DNA of 64,000 nucleotides from DATAXP01 sp036272935 (GTDB taxonomy: Bacteria > Planctomycetota > Planctomycetia > Pirellulales > PNKZ01), in the NCBI GenBank assembly GCA_036272935.1, contig DATAXP010000057.1, positions 1-64,000 on the forward strand. Direction: 5' to 3'. The notes beneath the pieces were generated by a model, which did no database searches, had not been told where the DNA came from, and saw only the letters and a program-made list of their open reading frames with translations. A program made the position numbers and the translations under genes. The first letter of the stretch is position 1, and every line of letters starts with the position of its first letter. Shown here one piece after another: positions 58,795-64,000 of the stretch.

Positions 58795-59604
58795 ATGAAG
58801 TCTGCGCGCGCCGTCCGTTGGTGTCTGGCAGTGGTCGCTTGCTCGGCAGTTGCATCGGCGTTGTGGGCTCAGCAACCAGGGTTGAACAACGGTCAGGGGC
58901 AACCAGGGTTGAACAACGGTCAGGGTCGCACGAACCGGCGCGGCGGCAACAACGGTTACAACAACGGCCAGCGCGGCGGCAATAATAACAACAATCAAGC
59001 CAAGGACGACGACAAGGACAAGGAAGAAGAATACAAGCCGCCCGATGACAAGCGCCTGCTGGAGATCCACAAGAAGTTCGTGATCGAGGCCGAGAAGTTG
59101 GCCGTCGAGTATGAGCGCGACAACAAGCTCGACAAGGCACGCGCCGTTTACGCCGAAGTGCTGCGGCTCATTCCCACCTACACTCCCGCCCAGCAATCCA
59201 CCGAACGGCTGATCGGCAAGCAGTACTCGGCCGAGAGGAAGCAGTTGGACGTGATGGCCAACAAGGGTTGGCAGGACACGGGCGTCGTGGTCGCTGCGGG
59301 AATGCCGATCCACATTCGTGCCGATGGTTCGTGGACGTTCCGCATGACGCACGAGGTTTCGGGCGATGGCATGGCGGTCCCCGAAGAGCTGCAAGAGTTC
59401 AAGCTCGGTGCGCTCGTCGGCATGGTCGACGACGGCACCAGTAGTAATGAGATCAAGCCATTCCTGGTCGGTTCTCAGTACGAGTTCACGGCCGAGAAAA
59501 CTGGCAAGCTGATGCTTCGCATGTACGACACCGATCCTAGCGACAACCAAGGAAAGCTGAACGTGACGATTGCCGGCACGTTCTACCATCCGAACAAGAA
59601 GTAG
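58795..59604 (+). CDS. Secreted protein with PA-IL/LecA-like domain
   Basis: The 269-residue protein has a signal peptide (SARAVRWCLAVVACSAVASALWA). A Gly/Asn/Gln-rich stretch follows (about 27-75), including the duplicated nonapeptide QPGLNNGQG, then an acidic/basic helical linker. The C-terminal domain (about 155-265) has GWQDTGVVVAAGMPIHIRADGSWTF, LGALVGMVDDG, FLVGSQYEFTAEKTGKLMLRMYD and DPSDNQGKLNVTI. That spacing is typical of LecA/PA-I lectin-like domains, which bind calcium and galactose in the type protein. Sugar binding here is inferred only. Confidence 0.7.
   Translation: MKSARAVRWCLAVVACSAVASALWAQQPGLNNGQGQPGLNNGQGRTNRRGGNNGYNNGQRGGNNNNNQAKDDDKDKEEEYKPPDDKRLLEIHKKFVIEAEKLAVEYERDNKLDKARAVYAEVLRLIPTYTPAQQSTERLIGKQYSAERKQLDVMANKGWQDTGVVVAAGMPIHIRADGSWTFRMTHEVSGDGMAVPEELQEFKLGALVGMVDDGTSSNEIKPFLVGSQYEFTAEKTGKLMLRMYDTDPSDNQGKLNVTIAGTFYHPNKK
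58873..58926 (+). repeat. 27-bp tandem duplication inside the lectin-like gene
   Basis: Two copies (58873-58899 and 58900-58926) differ only in the last base and encode QPGLNNGQG twice, indicating recent slippage or expansion. Confidence 0.85.
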
Positions 59605-59640
59605 CGTTTCCTTCTATTTGCGCGGCGCAAGGAGGGCAAG

Positions 59641-60213
59641 ATGCAGATCACTTCGTGGTCATGGGTCAGGGGCGCGTTGGTAGGACTGGTGGCGGCCGGT
59701 ATCGTCGTGATCTTTTCCGGTGCGGCGCAGGCCGAGGAGCCGATGCCGACAACGCCGGCACCGACTCCCAACCGTCTTTCGCCCGCAGAGTTGGAGCGGG
59801 CCGTACGACAAGCGTTGTACGACGCGGCGCGGTTGAAGGGGCTGCCCGACGAAGCCGCCGTGCGCCGTCTGACAAACCTTTACAACCAAGTGATGCAGGC
59901 GACCGATTTGCCTGCCGCACGCCGCGAGCCGCTGCGCCTGGCGCTGCGCCAACGGTTGATCCGCTGGGGCACGCTCGGCCAGGTGCTGCCGCCAGGCGGC
60001 GGTCAAGCGCTGGGACAAGGTCAGCAACAGCAGGCGGCAACGCTTGGTCCGGAACTGGTCGAGCTGATCGAAGACACCATCGCTCCCGAAAGCTGGGAGA
60101 AGCGCGGCGGACCGGGGGTGATCCGCTTCTGGGGCCCTAGCAACGCCTTGGTCGTCCGCCAAACGACCGAGGCCCACGAAGCGCTGGCGCAGTTGCTGCG
60201 CGATTTGCAGTGA
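59641..60213 (+). CDS. Small exported protein of unknown function
   Basis: The 190-residue protein has a signal peptide (about residues 10-31, VAAGIVVIFSGAAQA) and a Pro/Thr-rich segment. A helical part (about 45-110) and a Gly/Gln-rich linker (PPGGGQALGQGQQQQAA) follow. The C-terminal about 55 residues read LVELIEDTIAPESWEKRGGPGVIRFWGPSNALVV, a beta-alpha motif often seen in secretin-like or planctomycete secreted proteins. I cannot name the family with confidence. It starts 36 bases after the lectin-like gene and may be co-transcribed. Confidence 0.7.
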   Translation: MQITSWSWVRGALVGLVAAGIVVIFSGAAQAEEPMPTTPAPTPNRLSPAELERAVRQALYDAARLKGLPDEAAVRRLTNLYNQVMQATDLPAARREPLRLALRQRLIRWGTLGQVLPPGGGQALGQGQQQQAATLGPELVELIEDTIAPESWEKRGGPGVIRFWGPSNALVVRQTTEAHEALAQLLRDLQ

Positions 60214-60299
60214 CGGTGCAGACCGGCGGCGACGACGAAACGTTGTGACGAGCGTAGGCGAGCGATCGCAAGCGTGACCTACGGTGAGCCGCGGCATCT

Positions 60300-60532
60300 T
60301 TGAAGACGACTGCCTATTTTCGCTTCACAAGGCAGAGACCCGATCGCGCTCGTATACTTGACGAGTGGATTCGGCAGGCGATTGAACATCCAGTGCGCGA
60401 GCAATGCCAATCCGACGGACGTTTCCGCCGCTGGCGTTTATCGACCCCGAATCGAAGTACTTGCGAGTTGTACTGCTTGCCGATGGTGAAACCGTGCACA
60501 ACGCCTTTTTCGACCGTGATTTCCAGCCATGA
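60300..60532 (+). pseudogene. Partner gene of a DUF2283 module, with one-base frameshift
   Basis: From TTG at 60300 the frame reads KTTAYFRFTRQRPDRARILDEWIRQAIEHPV and on to RFRRW (codon ending about 60434). The protein then continues in another frame as FIDPESKYLRVVLLADGETVHNAF and FDRDFQP, with TGA at 60530-60532. Adding one G at the TGGCG site (60432-60436) would restore one frame of about 77 codons, ending in an ATGA overlap with the DUF2283 gene. Small proteins of this type commonly precede DUF2283 genes. Either the gene is inactivated or a base is missing in the assembly. Confidence 0.75.
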
Positions 60533-60735
60533 AGATCAAGTATTTCCGCGATACCGACACTGCCTTGTTGGAATTCACGAATTCTCCGATCGCCGACTCG
60601 CGTGAGATCAGTGAGAACATTTACGTCGACTTGGATCGAGACGGTAATTTGGTGAGCATGACGATTGAGCATGCTCAGCAATCGGCAAGCCTCCCCAATG
60701 TGACGGTCGAGGAGCTTGAGCAAGGCGCCTCGTGA
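60529..60735 (+). CDS. DUF2283-domain protein
   Basis: The 68-residue protein is MKIKYFRDTDTALLEFTNSPI then SREISENIYVDLDRDGNLVSMTIEHA, the DUF2283 pattern of a strand-rich small protein. Function is unknown; it usually follows the small partner gene described above, and the pair has the size and overlap of a toxin-antitoxin module, although that role is not established. The ATG overlaps the partner stop by four bases. Confidence 0.85.
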   Translation: MKIKYFRDTDTALLEFTNSPIADSREISENIYVDLDRDGNLVSMTIEHAQQSASLPNVTVEELEQGAS

Positions 60736-60809
60736 CGTGCTACGGCTTCGTGCGAAGCTGCGTGTTGGTTATGGCATCCGATTGCACGGCTTGCCATTGC
60801 CGGCTGTTC

Positions 60810-60862
60810 TGGCATGGTCTTCCGACCATGCCAGGCCGGGGGCACGGTCGGGAGACCGTGCC
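60810..60862. terminator. Paired hairpins between convergent DUF2283 and glgC genes
   Basis: TGGCATGGTC/GACCATGCCA (60810-60819 with 60824-60833, loop TTCC) and GGCACGGTC/GACCGTGCC (60841-60849 with 60854-60862, loop GGGA). A third half copy (GAGACCGTGCC) follows at about 60877. The two stems differ mainly by compensatory A-T to G-C changes. Their position between convergent genes suits a bidirectional terminator, but T-tracts are lacking. Confidence 0.55.
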
Positions 60863-60904
60863 ATAACGGGGCCGGGGAGACCGTGCCACAACAGGGGACC
60901 CCTC

Positions 60905-62158
60905 TTACGCGTGCGCTTCTGCTTCCAGGAAGTGCTCGACGCCGTCGGCCTTGGCGATCACGACCACGCCTTCATCGGTGACGGTGAAGCCGCGTTGGCG
61001 GTCGTGGTCGTGGTCGTAGCCGATCTCGATGCCGGCCGGAATGTGTACCCCTTTGTCGATGATCGCGTTGCGGATCTTGGCATGCCGGCCGATGTTCACG
61101 TTCTCGAACACGATCGAGCCCGACACGTGGGCAAAGCTGTTCACGCGCACGTTCGAGCCGATCACCGAACGCTCGACGTGCCCGCCGGAAATGATCGAGC
61201 CTGAACACACGATGCTATCGAGCGCCTGGCCGCAGCGAGCGTCGTTGCCGCGCTCGGCGAACACGAACTTCGGCGGCGGATAGTTCGGCAAGTACGTGCG
61301 GATCGGCCAATGCTCGTCGTACATGTTCAGCAGCGGATCGACCGCCACCAGGTCCATGTTCGCCTCGTAGTAGGCGTCGAGCGTGCCGACGTCGCGCCAG
61401 TACGCAACGTTCTTGCGGTTCTCGTCCAGGAACGGGAAGGCAATCACGCGGTAGGCGTCGATGATCGACGGAATGATGTTCTTGCCGAAGTCGTGAGCGC
61501 TGTTGGGGCGCGTGGCGTCGAGGCAAAGCTGCTCGAATAGGAACCGCGCGGTGAACAAGTACACGCCCATGCTCGCTAGCGCGTGTTCCGGGTCGCCAGG
61601 AATCGGCTTGGGGTCGCGCGGCTTCTCCTGAAAGCCGACGATGCGTCGATCGCTCTCGATCTGCATCACGCCGAAGTCGGTGGCCTCGCGCAGCGTCACC
61701 GGCAGGGCCGCGACGGTTAGGTCGGCATGGTGCTGCTTGTGATGCTCCACCAGCCGGTGGTAATCCATTTTATAGATGTGGTCACCGGCGAGGATCACCA
61801 CGTACTCGGGCCGCTCTTTCTCGAGCGTGTAGATGTTCTGGTACACGGCATCGGCGGTCCCCTGATACCAATGCTCGTCGATGCGCTGCTGCGGCGGGAC
61901 GACGTCGATGAACTCGCCCAGCTCGCGGCACAGAAACCTTCGCCAGCCGAGGTTGATGTGCCGGTCGAGGCTCATCGCCTTGTACTGCGTGAGCAGCAGC
62001 ATCTTGCGGATGCCGCTGTTGAGGCAGTTGGAAAGCGCGAAGTCGATGATCCGGTAGGCGCCGCCGAACGGTACTGCCGGCTTCGCTCGATCGCGCGTCA
62101 GCGGCTCAAGCCGCGAACCCTTACCGCCTGCCAATACCACGGCCAAAACATTGTCCAT
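60905..62158 (-). CDS. glgC: Glucose-1-phosphate adenylyltransferase (ADP-glucose pyrophosphorylase)
   Basis: The 417-residue enzyme makes ADP-glucose for glycogen synthesis. The N-terminal nucleotidyltransferase domain has VVLAGGKGSRLEPLTRDRAKPAVPFGG, the ATP site, then WYQGTADAVYQNIY, YVVILAGDHIYKMDY and VGFQEKPRDPKP, ending in the left-handed beta-helix (about 300-400; VRVNSFAHVSGSIVFENVNIG). Length and motifs match bacterial GlgC. With glgX in the window, glycogen turnover is indicated, though glgA and glgB are elsewhere. Confidence 0.95.
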   Translation of the reverse strand: MDNVLAVVLAGGKGSRLEPLTRDRAKPAVPFGGAYRIIDFALSNCLNSGIRKMLLLTQYKAMSLDRHINLGWRRFLCRELGEFIDVVPPQQRIDEHWYQGTADAVYQNIYTLEKERPEYVVILAGDHIYKMDYHRLVEHHKQHHADLTVAALPVTLREATDFGVMQIESDRRIVGFQEKPRDPKPIPGDPEHALASMGVYLFTARFLFEQLCLDATRPNSAHDFGKNIIPSIIDAYRVIAFPFLDENRKNVAYWRDVGTLDAYYEANMDLVAVDPLLNMYDEHWPIRTYLPNYPPPKFVFAERGNDARCGQALDSIVCSGSIISGGHVERSVIGSNVRVNSFAHVSGSIVFENVNIGRHAKIRNAIIDKGVHIPAGIEIGYDHDHDRQRGFTVTDEGVVVIAKADGVEHFLEAEAHA

Positions 62159-62343
62159 GTCGCTGCCAGCTCCCAGGCCCCCGAGGTTGGTAAATGCTTG
62201 CTGGGGATCGGCGTCGGTGACCGCTCGACACGGTCTCCAGGCGATGCCGCTAGTTTATCGGCTTCCCGCCATTGGCAACACCACTATCGACAAATCGGCT
62301 CGACAAATTTGCCCGATTGTCGACTGGCGGAGCCGAGGGCAGC

Positions 62344-63486
62344 TTACCGCATCTGCTGCCGGCTTGCTGTCAACAGTTGCTGATACAACGTGCGGTAGCT
62401 GGCGAGGTACGCCTCTGCCGTATGCCGTTGCAGGGCTGCCAGCGCAGGCGGTTGTGATGGGGCATGCTGCGGCTCATCGTCGTCCAGGACCAAGTTGATC
62501 GCCCGCGCCAGCGCGGCACGATCGCCCTTGGCGACCAGTCGAGTGTGCTCCTCAACGGGAAGCGTTTCACGAGCCACCGCGCTGTCGGCAGCCACGACGC
62601 TCACGCCCGAAGCCACCGCCTGCACCATCGCCCAAGGGGCCACCACGGAGCATCCCGGCGCGACAAACACGTCGATCCCTCGCAGCAATCGCGGCACGTC
62701 GTCGCGACAACCAAGAAAGTGTACCCGCCGATCGACGGTCAACTGCCGGCAATATCTCCGCAGCCGATCCTCGAGCGGCCCATTCCCGACCAGCAGCAGA
62801 TGCACGTCGTCGCGAATCACTTGCAGCAGGTCGATGGCCCACAACAGGTCTTTCAACCGCGAGGCATGTTCCAGGCGGGCCACGGCCAAGAGCAGCCGTG
62901 TGTGCTCGGGCAGTTCGAGCATCGCAGTCAGCTCGGCGTGCCGTGCTTCCCGCGATGTGTCGTCGTGCCAAGGCTGCACCGCATCGGGGATTGTTTCAAT
63001 GCACTGTTCGTTGAGGCCGCGCGCTGCGCACACCTTGGTCAGCTCTGTCCCATTTGTGATGACACGATCGACGCGCCCCAACAGTTGCCGCGCGCCAGGC
63101 CAGCTCAGCGACGATTCGATCGACGCGGGGCGTCGCACGCCGGCAATCACCGGCCCCGTAAAGCTCGCGACCCGAGCCAGCAGCGCCGTGCGCGCCACGC
63201 CAATCGACCAGGTGTGCAGAACATCGGGCTTCAACTCGCCAACCAAGCGACGGAATCGCCGTAAGGCCGGCAAGCCGAACGGATGGCGTGATCCGAGCAA
63301 GTGCAGCTCGCTGCCGCATGGCAAGGCGGCAATGGGCTCGTCGCAATCGGCCGACAACACCGCCACCGAAGACCTATATCCCTCGCCGTGCAGCCCCTCG
63401 GTCAGCAGACCTAACTGCACCCAGGAACCCGAAGGCCGACGACTGGGCAGAATATGCAGGACGTGCGGCATCACGGCCATCGACAT
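62344..63486 (-). CDS. Glycosyltransferase family 4 protein
   Basis: This 380-residue GT-B fold enzyme has an N-terminal domain with HVLHILPSRRPSGSWVQLGLL and PDVLHTWSIG, and a nucleotide-sugar domain with LLLAVARLEHASRLKDLLWAI, LLLVGNGPLEDRLR, VHFLGCRDDVPRLLRGIDVFVAPG and VASGVSVVAADSAVARE. The usual E-x7-E pair near the end of GT4 is weak (PWAMVQAVASG replaces the first Glu region), so activity or subfamily is uncertain. The acceptor is unknown; no other cell-envelope genes are near. Confidence 0.82.
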   Translation of the reverse strand: MSMAVMPHVLHILPSRRPSGSWVQLGLLTEGLHGEGYRSSVAVLSADCDEPIAALPCGSELHLLGSRHPFGLPALRRFRRLVGELKPDVLHTWSIGVARTALLARVASFTGPVIAGVRRPASIESSLSWPGARQLLGRVDRVITNGTELTKVCAARGLNEQCIETIPDAVQPWHDDTSREARHAELTAMLELPEHTRLLLAVARLEHASRLKDLLWAIDLLQVIRDDVHLLLVGNGPLEDRLRRYCRQLTVDRRVHFLGCRDDVPRLLRGIDVFVAPGCSVVAPWAMVQAVASGVSVVAADSAVARETLPVEEHTRLVAKGDRAALARAINLVLDDDEPQHAPSQPPALAALQRHTAEAYLASYRTLYQQLLTASRQQMR

Positions 63487-63519
63487 CGGCCCCTGCTGCG
63501 ATCCCTACGTCGATCGAAA

Positions 63520-63656
63520 CAGCGTGTTGAAAAATGTGGGAGGCGAATCCTTTCGCCGACCGGCAGGATAGATTTACACACTGTTCGGCGATAGGAATCG
63601 CCTCCCACAGGACGAATCGCCTCCGACAGTCGAGACCATCATCTTTCAACGGGCTG
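63520..63656. mobile_element. MITE-like repeat at the 3' end of hpt
   Basis: Outer arms: 17 bp at 63520-63536 and 63640-63656, three mismatches, with the GTTGAAA core. Inner arms: 25 bp at 63535-63559 and 63585-63609, two mismatches, separated by 25 bases. A further partial copy (AATCGCCTCC) follows at about 63615. No open frame lies within. The right arm contains the hpt stop codon. Confidence 0.65.
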
Positions 63657-64000
63657 CTAGGTCCTGGTCTTCTAACGCTGCCAGGTACGGCAGGTTCCGG
63701 TACTCGTCGCGGTAGTCCAGCCCGTAACCGACGACGAAGGCATCGGGAATCTCGAAAGCCACGTGATCGGGCTCCATCGCCACGCATTGCCGGCCCGCTT
63801 TGCGCAGCAGTACCGCGGAACGCAGAGTGGTTGGCCGCAGCACGCGCATTTGGTCGAGCAATCGGAACAATGTCTTGCCGGTGTCGAAGATGTCATCGAC
63901 CACGAGCACATGATGATCGTGGATGTCGGGCAACAGGTCGGAGTTGATCGTCAGCTCACCGGGACTCGTAGCGTCGCCACGATAGCTGCGGGCCTGCACC
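63646..64000 (-). CDS. hpt: Hypoxanthine phosphoribosyltransferase (C-terminal part, cut by window edge)
   Basis: At least 117 C-terminal residues are visible, the rest lying beyond the window. The PRPP-binding loop HHVLVVDDIFDTGKTLFRLL is diagnostic of the type I phosphoribosyltransferases, and FEIPDAFVVGYGLDYRDEYRNLPYLA is the HPRT base-binding hood. It salvages hypoxanthine, and possibly guanine, to IMP or GMP. The final residues LAAR and the TGA are encoded by the inverted-repeat end of the adjacent MITE-like element. Confidence 0.92.
   Translation of the reverse strand, partial: VQARSYRGDATSPGELTINSDLLPDIHDHHVLVVDDIFDTGKTLFRLLDQMRVLRPTTLRSAVLLRKAGRQCVAMEPDHVAFEIPDAFVVGYGLDYRDEYRNLPYLAALEDQDLAAR

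Overview
The window looks like a chromosome segment of a planctomycete, most likely of the Pirellulales. It is GC-rich and mostly short operons of housekeeping genes. Between them lie several lineage-typical genes: a 1645-residue exported protein with PVC-type dehydrogenase, discoidin, cupredoxin and cytochrome c modules, an exported Gfo/Idh/MocA-like protein, a BamA homologue with a very long low-complexity linker, and small secreted proteins rich in Gly, Tyr, Asn or Pro. The genus is inferred from gene content, not from a marker search.

Layout. 1-2.8 kb is an accessory end: the C-terminus of an IS1380-like transposase, an ECF sigma factor without region 4, and an excisionase-integrase pair whose integrase runs into tRNA-Val(CAC); a second 5' half of the same tRNA lies 155 bp away. 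2.9-9.9 kb carries an alkyladenine glycosylase, purQ, a DgkA-type kinase, rplY, pth, rpsF, ssb, rplI and dnaB. 10.1-16.6 kb has the BamA homologue, a GIY-YIG UvrC-like protein, a truncated phosphatidylserine-decarboxylase-like gene and rpsU. 16.7-25.7 kb is one tight purine/ureide catabolism operon. 25.7-30.3 kb is a minus-strand operon (HEAT-like protein, hemG, GH71/99-like). 30.4-41.5 kb contains a GH105-like hydrolase, lspA, a DksA/TraR protein, thrC, a cyanophycinase-like protein and the 1645-residue protein. 41.7-47.4 kb has an HdeD-like protein, glgX, a radical SAM protein and two toxin-antitoxin-like pairs. 47.4-58.7 kb holds ilvC, ilvN, a cobalamin adenosyltransferase, amt-glnB-glnD, rpsR and folC. 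58.8-64 kb has a lectin-like secreted protein, a DUF2283 module, glgC, a GT4 glycosyltransferase and the end of hpt.

The best candidate for something undescribed is in the purine operon. Between ureidoglycine aminohydrolase and allantoate amidohydrolase sits a full-length ketol-acid reductoisomerase (IlvC) paralogue. The canonical ilvC is also in the window (47.5-48.5 kb), so the two can be compared directly. The paralogue keeps the Rossmann fold, the first metal-binding Asp/Glu pair, the active-site His and the substrate Ser, but replaces the catalytic Lys by Asn and both C-terminal metal-binding glutamates by Lys and Ser. This fits loss of the isomerase step and a new oxidoreductase role, perhaps on ureidoglycolate, the product of the neighbouring enzymes for which no dedicated enzyme is seen here.

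The second notable signal is a family of degenerate 7-bp tandem arrays, often in facing inverted pairs, found in at least eight intergenic regions and once inside hemG, and often beginning at stop codons. Other genome-plasticity signs are a MITE-like repeat that supplies the stop codon of hpt, a duplicated half tRNA next to an integrase, and single-base frameshifts in two small toxin-like genes whose partners are intact.
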